Numbered from the stretch's first letter, positions 17,515 to 26,174 are shown. The stretch: 64,000 bases of DNA from Prauserella isguenensis (GCF_014191605.1 NZ_JACHWU010000001.1:930001-994000); one strand, 5' to 3'. Program-made: numbers and translations. The notes: generated by a model from the sequence alone, not told the origin.

Positions 17515-18171
17515 GAGCGGACCCCCCTGGAAGCGAGCCGGGTCGACCCGGCTGATTGGCACCTGCTGCTGGGAGCGTTGCGGTGCCGGTTCGAGGCGGG
17601 GTCGTTCGCCGACGCAGCCGCGTTCGTTGCGGCCGTCGGCCGGCTCGCCGACGACCACGGCCGTCATCCCGACGTCGACCTGCGCGCCCGGCACGTCCGG
17701 CTCGCGCTGCGCAGCCCCGCGGGCGGCGTCACCGACCGGGACGTCCGGCTCGCCGAACGGATCAGCACGCTCGCGGCCGACCACGGACTCACTCCGCACC
17801 CGGCGCTGCTGCAGGCCGTGGAACTGGCACTCGACACACCCGCGCCCGGCACGGTCGGCCCGTTCTGGGCGGCCGTTCTCACCGGTGAGACCGAACGTGA
17901 CACCGCCGTCGACGTCGTCGACCCGCTCCCGGAACTGCCGCCCTTGGGATTCGACAGGCTGTGGTTCCAGCCGACCGACTCGACCGCACCCGATCGGCAG
18001 CGTTTCCACCTCGACGTCACCGTGCCGCCGGAGGAGGCCGACCGGAGGGTGGCCGCGGCCGTCGACGCGGGCGGTCGGGTCGTCGACGACAGCCACGCCC
18101 CGGCGTTCGTCGTGCTCGCCGACCCGGACGGCAACCGGGTCTGTATCTGCACCGAACTGGGCCGCGACTGA
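17512..18171 (+). CDS. Pterin carbinolamine dehydratase-like domain fused to a VOC-like domain
   Basis: The 219-residue protein has two parts. Residues 10-95 resemble the 4a-hydroxytetrahydrobiopterin dehydratase (PCD/PhhB) fold: a helix pair with ADDHGRHPDVDLRARHVRL and then GGVTDRDVRLAERI, in which the His-x-x-x-x-x-x-His pattern of the active site is largely kept. Residues 115-219 are a glyoxalase-like half with RFHLDVTVPPEEADRRV and FVVLADPDGNRVCIC. Similar fusions are annotated as VOC proteins in actinobacteria. Pterin chemistry is not demonstrated. The start at 17512 is preferred on promoter spacing. Confidence 0.7.
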   Translation: MERTPLEASRVDPADWHLLLGALRCRFEAGSFADAAAFVAAVGRLADDHGRHPDVDLRARHVRLALRSPAGGVTDRDVRLAERISTLAADHGLTPHPALLQAVELALDTPAPGTVGPFWAAVLTGETERDTAVDVVDPLPELPPLGFDRLWFQPTDSTAPDRQRFHLDVTVPPEEADRRVAAAVDAGGRVVDDSHAPAFVVLADPDGNRVCICTELGRD

Positions 18172-18197
18172 ACCGCGGGCATCCGCCGCGAATCCGC

Positions 18198-18779
18198 CTA
18201 CAGCAGCAGCGACTTGGCGGCTTCGGCACCCGGCCACAGTTCGGCGCGTAGTCCCGCCGCGCGGGCGGCGTCGACGTTCGCCGTGCGGTCGTCGAAGAAC
18301 AGGCAGTCACCCGCTGGGCAGCCCAGTCGCTGCACCAGCAGTCGGTAGATCTCCGCGTCCGGCTTCGCCATGCCGACGTCGCCGGAGAAGAGCAGGTGCT
18401 CGAAGCTCCGGGTCCACGGCTGCTTCTCGGCGTGCCGCGCGAACGAGGCGGGCGCGTTCGACAACAGCGCGAGGCGCCTGCCCGAGTCGGCCAGGGTTTC
18501 CACGAGTGCCTGGGCGTCCGGGTCGAGCTCGGACCAGCCGCGCGCGTCGATCTCGGTCAGTTCGCGGACGGCCCCGTCGTCGACCTCCGTGTCGACGGTG
18601 TCGGCCACGGCCTGCCAGTACGCGACGTCGTCGGCACCGCGGTCGTACGGATCGCGGTGCGCCCAGTAGGCGGGTTCGAACGTGGCGGGCGGCACGTCCA
18701 GTTTGCCTGCGAGCTCGGGTAGCGCCGTCGTCCTGCGGCACAGCACCTCGCCGTAGTCGAACACCACCCAGCCGGTCAT
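18198..18779 (-). CDS. HAD-superfamily hydrolase
   Basis: The 193-residue protein shows HAD motif I as VFDYGEVLCR (nucleophile Asp; the second Asp of DxD is replaced by Gly-Glu), motif II as LALLSNAP, and motif III/IV as GMAKPDAEIY and CLFFDDRTANVDAA. It belongs to the IA subgroup with an alpha-helical cap, which mostly removes phosphate from small molecules. DYGE in place of the usual DxD/DxT makes general acid function less certain, although this variant is common in actinobacterial members. Its start overlaps the stop of the upstream aldolase gene by four bases, so the two are translationally coupled. Confidence 0.85.
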   Translation of the reverse strand: MTGWVVFDYGEVLCRRTTALPELAGKLDVPPATFEPAYWAHRDPYDRGADDVAYWQAVADTVDTEVDDGAVRELTEIDARGWSELDPDAQALVETLADSGRRLALLSNAPASFARHAEKQPWTRSFEHLLFSGDVGMAKPDAEIYRLLVQRLGCPAGDCLFFDDRTANVDAARAAGLRAELWPGAEAAKSLLL

Positions 18780-19807
18780 CCGCGTTCCTCCTTGAGGCGC
18801 CGCAGCGCCTCCTCGACGTCGTCGTCGCTCACATCGCGGTGCAGGACGAACCGCACCTTCCCCGCCATCGGCAGTGCCAAGATCCCCTTGCTGCGCAGGC
18901 GTTCCAGCGCGAGCGCCACATCGGGCACCGCGGCGAGCAGAATGTTGGTCCGCGGCGCCTCGACGTCCCAGCCGAGCTCGCCCAGCCCCGCCGCGAGGGC
19001 ACGGGCGTTGGCGTGGTCCCGCTCGAGTTCCTCGACCCGGTCCAGTGCCACCAGCCCCGCGGCCGCCAGCACGCCGCCCTGCCGGACGCCGCCGCCGAGC
19101 ATCTGCCGCATCCGCCGGGCGCGTTCGACGAACTCGGCGTCACCCGCGACGACCGAGCCGACCGGCGCGCCGAGTCCCTTCGACAGGCACGCCGACACCG
19201 AGTCGACGCCGACCGTCAGTGCCGCGGGCGGCAGGTCGAGCGCCGCGGCGGCGTTCCACAGCCGCGCGCCGTCGAGGTGGACGTTCAGACCACAGTCGCG
19301 CGCGGTCGCGACCAGTTGCGCGTGCTCCTCGGGCGGGGTGATCGCGCCGCCCGCCGCGTTGTGCGTGTTCTCCAGCGACAGCAGCGTGGTGCGCAACGTG
19401 TAGTACGGGCCGTTGGGCGGACCCGCCGCGGCGCGAACCGTGGCGGGGGTCGGCCTGCCGGGGCCTGCGTCGTGGTCGAGCGGGTCGGGCATGCCGCCCG
19501 CGAGCCAGGCCGCGGAGCCGAGCTCGTTGGTCAGCACGTGCGCCCCGCGCGGCGCGAGGAACCGGTCGCCCCGCTGCAGGTGCAGCGACAGCGCGATGAG
19601 GTTCGCCATGGTGCCGCTCGGCGTCCACAGCGCGGCCTCCATGCCGAGCATGTCCGCGGCGCGCTCTTCCAGTGACACGATCGTGGGATCGCTGTCGATG
19701 ACGTTGTCGCCGACCTCGGCGCCCGACATGGCCGTGCGCATGGCGTCGTCCGGCGTCGTGATCGTGTCGGAACGGAGGTCGATGGGGGCGGGGGGTCCGG
19801 AGGTCAC
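18776..19807 (-). CDS. ltaE: Low-specificity threonine aldolase-like PLP enzyme
   Basis: The 343-residue protein begins IDLRSDTITTPDDAMRTAM and continues GAEVGDNVIDSDPTI, ALWTPSGTMANLIAL, SLENTHNAAGG, NVHLDGARLWNAAAAL and DSVSACLSKGLGAPVGSV with the PLP lysine. These are the signatures of the beta-eliminating lyase/threonine aldolase family that splits L-threonine or L-allo-threonine to glycine and acetaldehyde. Length is normal. It is the first gene of a two-gene minus-strand unit with the HAD hydrolase and is divergent from the sigma factor gene. Confidence 0.88.
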   Translation of the reverse strand: MTSGPPAPIDLRSDTITTPDDAMRTAMSGAEVGDNVIDSDPTIVSLEERAADMLGMEAALWTPSGTMANLIALSLHLQRGDRFLAPRGAHVLTNELGSAAWLAGGMPDPLDHDAGPGRPTPATVRAAAGPPNGPYYTLRTTLLSLENTHNAAGGAITPPEEHAQLVATARDCGLNVHLDGARLWNAAAALDLPPAALTVGVDSVSACLSKGLGAPVGSVVAGDAEFVERARRMRQMLGGGVRQGGVLAAAGLVALDRVEELERDHANARALAAGLGELGWDVEAPRTNILLAAVPDVALALERLRSKGILALPMAGKVRFVLHRDVSDDDVEEALRRLKEERG

Positions 19808-19954
19808 GTTTCGATCACATCACACGTGGTTCGGTGGCCCGAAGTAGGGCTCACCGATTCGTGACGAAAAATGTCGCGAGGGCGTGCAACCGTATAGGCG
19901 ACAGGTGCCGTCTACGAGGCGCGAACAACTGAGGAACGACCGGAGACCTACCGC

Positions 19955-20488
19955 GTGGACCCCCGCGACGAGCAGGAGTTCGCGGCGTATTTCGCCGCGA
20001 AGCGAGACTCCGTGCGCAGAACCGCGTACATGCTCTGCGGCGACTGGCATCGGGCGGACGACCTGGCACAGACCGCGTTCGTGGCGCTGCACCGGCGCTG
20101 GCGCAAGGTCCGTGATCGGGAAGCCCTCGACGCCTACGTCCGCAAGACGCTGGTTCGGGCGGCGATCGACGAGTCGCGGCGCCCGTGGCGGCGGGAACGG
20201 CAGACCGAGGATGGTTCGGACCTGCCGGAACCGTCGGCGCCCGGATCGTCGGCCGCTGCCGACCCGCTCGGCGACCGGGTGGCCACGAGGGAGGACCTGC
20301 TGGCCGGGTTGCGGCAGGTGCCGTCGAGGCAGCGCGCCGTACTCGTCCTGCGGTACTTCGACGGCCTCGACGTCAGCGGTGTGGCGGGCGTCCTCGGTTG
20401 CAGCGAGGGCAACGTCAAGAGCCAGACCGCCCGCGGACTGGCTGCGCTGCGCAAGGCGCTCGGTACGGAGGTGGACGCGCATGGATGA
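19955..20488 (+). CDS. SigE-family RNA polymerase sigma factor
   Basis: The 177-residue protein has region 2 as EQEFAAYFAAKRDSVRRTAYMLCGDWHRADDLAQTAF split across its usual helices, and region 4 as VPSRQRAVLVLRYFDGLDVSGVAGVLGCSEGNVKSQTARGL over about residues 120-160 with its helix-turn-helix. Size and spacing fit the group 4 SigE-like family (TIGR02983) of actinobacteria, which responds to envelope signals. The next gene overlaps its end by eight bases and encodes a membrane protein, a likely regulator. The GTG at 19955 is the start consistent with relatives. Confidence 0.9.
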   Translation: MDPRDEQEFAAYFAAKRDSVRRTAYMLCGDWHRADDLAQTAFVALHRRWRKVRDREALDAYVRKTLVRAAIDESRRPWRRERQTEDGSDLPEPSAPGSSAAADPLGDRVATREDLLAGLRQVPSRQRAVLVLRYFDGLDVSGVAGVLGCSEGNVKSQTARGLAALRKALGTEVDAHG

Positions 20489-21179
20489 ACGGGAACTGGG
20501 CGAGCTGTTCCGTTCCGTGCCCGGTGAGCCGCCGCCACCGTCGTTCGACGAGTCGGACGTCGCCCACGCGTCGCACCGGGTCACGGTCCGCCGGCGCGCG
20601 ATCGTGGGCGGCGCCGCGGCCGCTGTCGTCCTTCTCGGGGGCGGCGGCGTGGTCGCGGGCTCGATGCTCGGCGGCGGTGACGACGGTCGCATGGTGGTGG
20701 CGGGTTCGGAACCGTCCAGCACTGGGGGGACGCAGCCTCGCATCGCGCAACCCGGCGACGACACGTCGCGTCCTCAAGAAGGTCACCCCGATGTCCAGGG
20801 ACTCCCGTCCGCCGAGCCGAAGCAGGGCGGTACGACGGACGGGGATCGCACCCGCGGGTGCGATCAGGTCGACCGGGAGCTCGCCACCGCCCTCGCTGGC
20901 GAGCTCCCGGTCACCGCCTCCGACGCCTCGCCGGGACGCATCTGTCCCGACGGGACGACGTCGGCTTCGTTCCGCGTCGACGGTTCCGCGCTGACGGCGG
21001 TTCTCGTGCCCGAGGGCACGCAGGTGCAGGTGCCGGGTGGCAGGCCGGACGGTGAGGTCGCGGAGCAGCGCACCGCCAGTGGATCGACGTTGGTGCTGGT
21101 GAACGAGCCGTTGACGCGGAGCGGCGCGGACGGTCCCGACGTCGACCGGCTGGCCCAACGCGTCGCGGGTGACCTGTAA
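20481..21179 (+). CDS. Membrane-anchored partner of the sigma factor (putative anti-sigma)
   Basis: The 232-residue protein has a cytoplasmic N-terminus of about 35 residues (ERELGELFRSVPGEPPPPSF), one membrane helix (AIVGGAAAAVVLLGGGGVVA) and an extracytoplasmic Gly/Ser-rich linker plus a small domain with two cysteines. The N-terminal pattern FRSVPGEPPPPSF followed by a basic helix is common in actinobacterial proteins encoded after SigE-family factors. It lacks the HxxxCxxC zinc motif of classical anti-sigma factors. The eight-base overlap with the sigma gene indicates coupled translation. Anti-sigma activity is inference from position and topology. Confidence 0.65.
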   Translation: MDERELGELFRSVPGEPPPPSFDESDVAHASHRVTVRRRAIVGGAAAAVVLLGGGGVVAGSMLGGGDDGRMVVAGSEPSSTGGTQPRIAQPGDDTSRPQEGHPDVQGLPSAEPKQGGTTDGDRTRGCDQVDRELATALAGELPVTASDASPGRICPDGTTSASFRVDGSALTAVLVPEGTQVQVPGGRPDGEVAEQRTASGSTLVLVNEPLTRSGADGPDVDRLAQRVAGDL

Positions 21180-21306
21180 TCACGGCACGCCGCTCGCACC
21201 GCACAGGCGTCGCAGGCCGGGCCGAGTGGCCGAATGTCGGCCGTTCGTCCCGTCCCAGGCGGATACGCCCGATCCGGACGACCGCGAACTGGCACACTTG
21301 CCCGCT

Positions 21307-21894
21307 ATGACGTCCGCGAGCACACCGAAGGGTGAACGTCGTCGGAACGCCCTGGTCGAGGCCGCAGCCGAGCTGCTGTCCGAGGGTGGGTTCGACGCCG
21401 TCCGGCATCGTGCCGTGGCCGAACGCGCAGGGCTGCCGCTCGCCTCGACGACGTACTACTTCGACTCGCTCGACGAACTCGTCGCCGCGGCGACCGAGCA
21501 CCACGGACGCGCCGAGCTCGCCGCAGGCCGCGCCCGCCTCGCCGACCTGCCGACCGCCGACCGCGGCATCGACACCGTCGTCGGGCTGGTGCTGGACCAG
21601 CTGCTCGGTGAGGACCCCGCGTACGAGGCCGTGCTGCTGCGCTACGAACGGCTCGTCGGCACGGGCCGCCGCTCCTACCTGCGGCCGCTGATGCGCACCC
21701 TGTCCGGCGAGCTGCGCGAACTGCTCGCCGAGATCCTCGTCAAGTCCGGCATCGAGGCCGACGAACGTCGGATCGAGCGGATGATCGCCGTGGTCGACGG
21801 TGCCGTGGTCAACGCACTCATCGCCGTGGACCCCGATCCGCGCGGCGCCGCCGCCCGCATGCTCCGCGACACGCTGGCCTCCGACGCCGGGTGA
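21307..21894 (+). CDS. TetR-family transcriptional regulator
   Basis: The 195-residue protein starts with a typical TetR DNA-binding domain: RRNALVEAAAELLSEGGFDAV, then HRAVAERAGLPLASTTYYFD. The C-terminal helical domain binds an unknown ligand. Transcript and start: CACACT lies eight bases before the ATG at 21307 and may be a -10 element, so a leaderless message is possible. It is monocistronic, between the sigma operon and purB, and has no adjacent target gene that is obviously its own. Confidence 0.88.
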   Translation: MTSASTPKGERRRNALVEAAAELLSEGGFDAVRHRAVAERAGLPLASTTYYFDSLDELVAAATEHHGRAELAAGRARLADLPTADRGIDTVVGLVLDQLLGEDPAYEAVLLRYERLVGTGRRSYLRPLMRTLSGELRELLAEILVKSGIEADERRIERMIAVVDGAVVNALIAVDPDPRGAAARMLRDTLASDAG

Positions 21895-21974
21895 CCCGCC
21901 CGTGTGAACGGCGGACACGGCGGCTCCGCAACGCTCGTCGGGACCGTGATGCAGTTGTGACCTGGGACTCCGGC

Positions 21975-21989
21975 TAGCCTGGCGTGGTG
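21975..21989 (+). promoter_or_regulatory. -10 element abutting the purB start (leaderless)
   Basis: TAGCCT at 21975-21980 ends six bases before the GTG at 21987. Two adjacent GTG codons (21984 and 21987) are possible starts. The promoter spacing favours 21987, which gives the family start VTDKPAIPNV. Confidence 0.5.
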
Positions 21990-23414
21990 ACCGACAAGCC
22001 CGCCATCCCGAACGTGCTCGCCGGCCGCTATGCGTCCGGTGAACTCGTCGCACTGTGGTCCCCGGAACAGAAGGTCCGGCTCGAGCGCGAACTCTGGCTC
22101 GCCGTCCTCAAAGCCCAGGCACAACTGGGTGTCGACGTGCCCGACGGGGTGATCGCCGACTACGAACGGGTGCTGCCGGACGTCGACCTCGACTCGATCG
22201 CCGCGCGGGAACGCGTCACGCGGCACGACGTCAAGGCCCGCATCGAGGAGTTCAACGCCCTCGCCGGACACGAGCACGTGCACAAGGGCATGACCTCGCG
22301 CGACCTGACGGAGAACGTCGAGCAGTTGCAGGTTCGCCGTTCGCTCGAACTGCTGCGCACGCGCACGGTCACCGTCCTCGCGCGCCTGGCGGAACTGGCG
22401 ACGGAGCACTCCGAACTGGTCATGGCGGGCCGATCCCACAACGTCGCGGCGCAGGCCACGACCCTGGGTAAACGGTTCGCCACGGCCGCCGACGAGCTGC
22501 TCGTCGCCTTCGGCCGGCTCGACGACCTCGTCGCGCGCTACCCGCTGCGCGGCATCAAGGGCCCGGTCGGCACCGCGCAGGACATGCTCGACCTGCTGGG
22601 TGGTGCCGACGAGCTGGCCGATCTCGAGGCGCGCGTCGCCGGTCACCTCGGGTTCGAACGCGTCATGGACAGCGTCGGCCAGGTGTACCCGCGGTCGCTG
22701 GACTTCGACGTCGTCTCCGCGCTCACGCAGCTCGCCGCGCCGCCGTCGAGCCTGGCCAAGACGATCCGGCTGATGGCGGGCAACGAACTCGTCACCGAGG
22801 GGTTCCAGCAGGGCCAGGTCGGGTCGTCGGCGATGCCGCACAAGATGAACACCCGCTCGTGCGAGCGCGTGAACGGCCTGGCCGTGGTGCTGCGCGGGCA
22901 CCTGTCGATGGTCGGTGAACTCGCAGGCGACCAGTGGAACGAGGGCGACGTGTCCGACTCGGTGGTGCGCCGCGTCGCGCTGCCGGACGCGTTCTTCGCG
23001 CTCGACGGACTGCTGGAGACGCTGCTGACGGTGTTGCGTGAGTTCGGCGCGTTCCCCGCGGTGGTCGACCGGGAGCTGAACCGCTACCTGCCGTTCCTGG
23101 CCACGACGAAGGTGCTGATGGCGGCGGTGCGCGGCGGTGTCGGCCGGGAGACCGCGCACGAGGCGATCAAGGAGAACGCGGTCGCGGTGGCGTTGGCGAT
23201 GCGCGAGGGGCAGGCTGAGAACGACCTGCTCGACCGCCTCGCGGCCGACGACCGGCTACCCCTCGACAGGGCGAGTCTCGACGAGCTGCTCGCCGACCGG
23301 CTGTCGTTCACCGGAACGGCGTCGTCGCAGGTGGAGGCCGTCGCGGCCCGCGTGGCCGACGTCGTCAAGCGGTTCCCCGAGGCCGCCGAGTACGAGCCGG
23401 CGCCGATCCTGTGA
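21987..23414 (+). CDS. purB: Adenylosuccinate lyase
   Basis: The 475-residue enzyme releases fumarate in two purine steps: SAICAR to AICAR and adenylosuccinate to AMP. It has the fumarase/aspartase signature VGSSAMPHKMN, the HKGMTSRDLTEN segment and AGRSHNVAAQATTLGKR, all expected for PurB. Length is normal for the long actinobacterial form. In mycobacteria purC lies nearby; here the space downstream holds a TSUP transporter instead. Two adjacent GTG codons compete as starts; 21987 is chosen from promoter spacing. Confidence 0.96.
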   Translation: MTDKPAIPNVLAGRYASGELVALWSPEQKVRLERELWLAVLKAQAQLGVDVPDGVIADYERVLPDVDLDSIAARERVTRHDVKARIEEFNALAGHEHVHKGMTSRDLTENVEQLQVRRSLELLRTRTVTVLARLAELATEHSELVMAGRSHNVAAQATTLGKRFATAADELLVAFGRLDDLVARYPLRGIKGPVGTAQDMLDLLGGADELADLEARVAGHLGFERVMDSVGQVYPRSLDFDVVSALTQLAAPPSSLAKTIRLMAGNELVTEGFQQGQVGSSAMPHKMNTRSCERVNGLAVVLRGHLSMVGELAGDQWNEGDVSDSVVRRVALPDAFFALDGLLETLLTVLREFGAFPAVVDRELNRYLPFLATTKVLMAAVRGGVGRETAHEAIKENAVAVALAMREGQAENDLLDRLAADDRLPLDRASLDELLADRLSFTGTASSQVEAVAARVADVVKRFPEAAEYEPAPIL

Positions 23415-23462
23415 TGTGGGAGTGGGTAGACCCGATCGTGACCTTCTGCAACGATCGACCGG

Positions 23463-23573
23463 GTGAGCAGTCTCGGATGCGCGTGCATACCGCCGGTGGC
23501 GCTACGGCCGCTGGTGCAGCGCAGGCACATCGACTTGCTCCGGGTGAGCTCCGCGCTGTGCCGTCACCGCTGA
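23463..23573 (+). CDS. Leader peptide with RRHIDLLRVSSALC motif upstream of a TSUP transporter
   Basis: A 36-codon frame starts at GTG 23463 and stops at TGA 23573. It encodes a peptide whose second half reads LVQRRHIDLLRVSSALCRHR. This matches the short actinobacterial peptides, with the RRHxDLLRVSSALC pattern, found upstream of sulfate-assimilation, cysteine and related genes. These are thought to act as cysteine-responsive attenuators through ribosome stalling at Cys codons. Cysteines occur at positions 6, 8 and 33. A -10-like AACGAT with a -35-like TAGACC (23427) lies just before the GTG. The transporter gene starts 63 bases after the stop, with a small hairpin at 23595-23612 between. The motif match is direct; the attenuation is inference. 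Confidence 0.8.
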   Translation: MSSLGCACIPPVALRPLVQRRHIDLLRVSSALCRHR

Positions 23574-23636
23574 CGCCAGTCCCTGTCCCTTCCCCGGGCC
23601 GTTCCGTGCCCGTCAACAGTCACGTCTGAGGTCGGC

Positions 23637-24599
23637 ATGCAAGCGCTCCTGTTCTTCGGGATCGCCGGGTTCCTGGCACAACTCGTGTCCGGCACGCTCG
23701 GCATGGGCTACGGCATGACGTCCACGACCGTGCTGATCGCCGCGGGCACGGCACCGGCGATCGCGTCGGCGTCGGCGCACTTCGCCCAGGTCGGCACGTC
23801 GTTGGCGTCCGGTGTCTCGCACTGGAAGTTCCGCAACATCGACTGGCGCACGGTGAGCATCCTCGCCGTGCCCGGCGCGATCGGGGCGGCGATCGGCGCG
23901 TTCGCGCTGGTGGCGATGTCGACCGACGTCGCGAGTGCGTGGATCAGCGCGTTCCTGTTCCTGCTCGGCCTGTACGTGCTGGTGCGGTTCGCCTTCCTCA
24001 AGCTCGGCAAGCTCATCACCGACAAGCGCCCCGGCGCGAAGTTCCTGGCTCCGCTCGGGTTCGTCGCGGGCTTCGTCGACGCGAGCGGTGGCGGCGGCTG
24101 GGGCCCGGTGGCCACGACCACGCTGCTGTCGTCGGGACGTCTCGAGCCGCGGAAGGTCGTCGGCTCGGTCAGTGCGGCCGAGTTCGTCGTGACCGTCGCC
24201 GCCTGCCTGGCGTTCCTGATCGCCCTCAAGCAGGAGGGCATGAACTGGCTCGTGGTGCTGGGGTTGCTCATCGGCGGGGTGATCGCCGCGCCGATCGGTG
24301 CGTGGCTGGCGCATCACCTGCCGCCGCGGGTGCTCGGCACCGCGGCCGGCGGGCTCATCATCCTCGCGAACGCGTGGATGCTGCTGAGCAACCTCGGCCT
24401 GCCGTACACGGCCATCGTGGTCTGCTACGTCGGACTGGCCGTGTTCATCGTCACCGCGGTGGTCACGTCGATCCGCTCGATGCGTGAGGAGAAGCGCATC
24501 AACGCGCTCGCGGGCGAGGATCTGACCGACTCCGAGGAAGAGGACGAGCCCGCGACCGCCCGCAGCCCCCGGGACGAGCCCGCCGCCGACCGTTCGTGA
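23637..24599 (+). CDS. TSUP/TauE-SafE family transporter, probably for a sulfur compound
   Basis: The 320-residue protein has eight or so hydrophobic segments in the duplicated TauE/SafE arrangement. The N-terminal repeat shows GFLAQLVSGTLGMGYGMTST, and the second half shows GFVAGFVDASGGGGWGPVAT; these are the family glycine-rich motifs. The C-terminus is a hydrophilic Glu/Asp/Arg tail of about 40 residues. TSUP proteins move sulfite, sulfate, sulfoacetate or other organosulfur anions. The cysteine-type leader peptide upstream points to a sulfur substrate. GAGG precedes the ATG. Confidence 0.9.
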   Translation: MQALLFFGIAGFLAQLVSGTLGMGYGMTSTTVLIAAGTAPAIASASAHFAQVGTSLASGVSHWKFRNIDWRTVSILAVPGAIGAAIGAFALVAMSTDVASAWISAFLFLLGLYVLVRFAFLKLGKLITDKRPGAKFLAPLGFVAGFVDASGGGGWGPVATTTLLSSGRLEPRKVVGSVSAAEFVVTVAACLAFLIALKQEGMNWLVVLGLLIGGVIAAPIGAWLAHHLPPRVLGTAAGGLIILANAWMLLSNLGLPYTAIVVCYVGLAVFIVTAVVTSIRSMREEKRINALAGEDLTDSEEEDEPATARSPRDEPAADRS

Positions 24600-24717
24600 C
24601 GGCGACCGGCGCCGTAGCGGCGTCACCCGGCCGGGTGGCCCGGGGTCGGCGTTCGTCGGCGGCGTTTCACCGCAGGCTCACTCGCAGGCCCTCGCGTGGT
24701 AATCCCCGACCGGTTTC

Positions 24718-25479
24718 GTGGGAGTCGTGGAAGCCTCGCTGCTGGTCTCCCTGTCCGGGCCGGGTACGCGCACGCTGGAAGGCTGCGCCGCTCTCGCCGA
24801 CGAACTCGACACGCGCGGCGTGCCGCTGACCCTGCTGCACACGCCGGGCGGGTCACGTCGCGTCGCCGAATGGGTGCGGGCGCGTGTGACCCGCGGTGAC
24901 GCGGTGGCGCTGCACGGCTACGATCGCCGCGTTCCCGCCGAGTTCGCCTCGCTGCGCGGCCACGAGGCGGGGTTGCGGCTCATCGCCGCCACCGCCGCGC
25001 TCGACGCCGAGAGTCTGCGCACCGATGTGTTCGCCCCGCCCCGTTGGCGCATCACCCCCGAGGGGCGCGACGCGCTGCGCAGTCACGGGTTCACGGTGTG
25101 CGCGGAGGACGCCGTGGTGCGCGACCTGCGGCGCGGCGTGGTCGTGCGGGGGCGGGTGCACCGGATCGGCGTGAGCCGGCGGCCCGGGATGCGCCGGACG
25201 GCGGTGCGCCGCGGCGCGGCGATGCTGCCGTCGTGGGCGTCGCGCTCCGTGGCGACCCCCACGAGCGAGCAGGAGGACGTCACGGCGGTGCTGCGGGCCG
25301 CGCGGCGAGGCGGGCTGGTGCGGATCGCCGTCGACGCGCCCGACACCGCGACACCGGACGGCAGGCGGGCAGTCCTGGACGCCGTCGACGCGGCCCTCCA
25401 GGCGTGCGCCCGTCCGCGGACCTACGCCACGCTGGGAGCGTCGACGTCGAGCGTGCGCCCGTCGTCCGCAGGCACCTGA
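24718..25479 (+). CDS. DUF2334-family polysaccharide deacetylase-like protein
   Basis: The 253-residue protein begins VEASLLVSLSGPGTRTLEG, followed by GVPLTLLHTPGG and DAVALHGYDR, the order seen in DUF2334 proteins, which are related to NodB-type polysaccharide deacetylases. The His in LHGYDR and acidic residues around it may bind metal. It has no signal peptide. Start choice is open between the GTG at 24718 and one at 24727; relatives favour beginning at VEASLL. The substrate is unknown. It is on the same strand as the TSUP gene but 118 bases away. Confidence 0.7.
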   Translation: MGVVEASLLVSLSGPGTRTLEGCAALADELDTRGVPLTLLHTPGGSRRVAEWVRARVTRGDAVALHGYDRRVPAEFASLRGHEAGLRLIAATAALDAESLRTDVFAPPRWRITPEGRDALRSHGFTVCAEDAVVRDLRRGVVVRGRVHRIGVSRRPGMRRTAVRRGAAMLPSWASRSVATPTSEQEDVTAVLRAARRGGLVRIAVDAPDTATPDGRRAVLDAVDAALQACARPRTYATLGASTSSVRPSSAGT

Positions 25480-25538
25480 CCGCAGGTCCGCGTCAGACAG
25501 CCTGCGCCCCTGGCCGGCGTGTGGCCGGGCTGGGACCG

Positions 25539-26174
25539 TCACACCGCGGTCTGCTCGGCCCGCGGCAGCACCTTCACCTCGGTGCCGTCCGGCGCGAGGT
25601 TGGTGAACAGCCCGTGGTGCATGGCCGGGTTCGCGAGCACGGCCTCGTGGATGGGCACGGCCAACCGCGGCGCGACGGCACGCAGGTAGTCGACGGCTTC
25701 GGCAGCCTTGAGCCACGGCGCCGCGGTCGGCAGGCCGAGGACGTCGACCTCCTGCTCTGGCACGAAGAACGAGTCGCCGGGGTGGTAGAACGCGCCTTCA
25801 TCGACGAGGAACCCGACGTTCGGGATCACGGGAATGTCGCGGTGGATCGTCGCGTGCTCGCCGCCCACGACGTCGACCGCCGCGCCGCCCGCTTCGAACG
25901 AGTCGCCGGGCTGCACCGTGCGCGATTCGAACCCGATGCCGGCGACGGTGTCTCGCGAGCCCGGGTCGGTGACGAGCTGCGCGCCGGGATTGGCCGACAG
26001 CAGTGCGGGCAGCCTGTCGGTGTCGATGTGGTCGTGGTGCTGGTGCGTGATCAGCACGGCGTCCAGGTCGGTGAGGCCTTCGAACCCGGAGGAGAACGCA
26101 CCGGGGTCGACGAGGATCCGCGCTCGGTCGGTCTCGAGCAGGACGCAGGCGTGGCCGTAGTGGGTGACGCGCAT
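25539..26174 (-). CDS. Metallo-beta-lactamase-fold hydrolase (UlaG-like)
   Basis: The 211-residue protein has the short MBL core: MRVTHYGHACVLLETDRARI, then VLITHQHHDHID with the HxHxDH metal motif, GGEHATIHRDIP, YHPGDSFF and a closing PIHEAVLANP. The arrangement and size resemble UlaG/YcjY-like lactonases and the family called MBL fold metallo-hydrolase in actinobacteria. The substrate is unknown. It is divergent from the aldehyde dehydrogenase, sharing an intergenic region of about 170 bases that contains a degenerate copy of the REP-like palindrome. Confidence 0.85.
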   Translation of the reverse strand: MRVTHYGHACVLLETDRARILVDPGAFSSGFEGLTDLDAVLITHQHHDHIDTDRLPALLSANPGAQLVTDPGSRDTVAGIGFESRTVQPGDSFEAGGAAVDVVGGEHATIHRDIPVIPNVGFLVDEGAFYHPGDSFFVPEQEVDVLGLPTAAPWLKAAEAVDYLRAVAPRLAVPIHEAVLANPAMHHGLFTNLAPDGTEVKVLPRAEQTAV

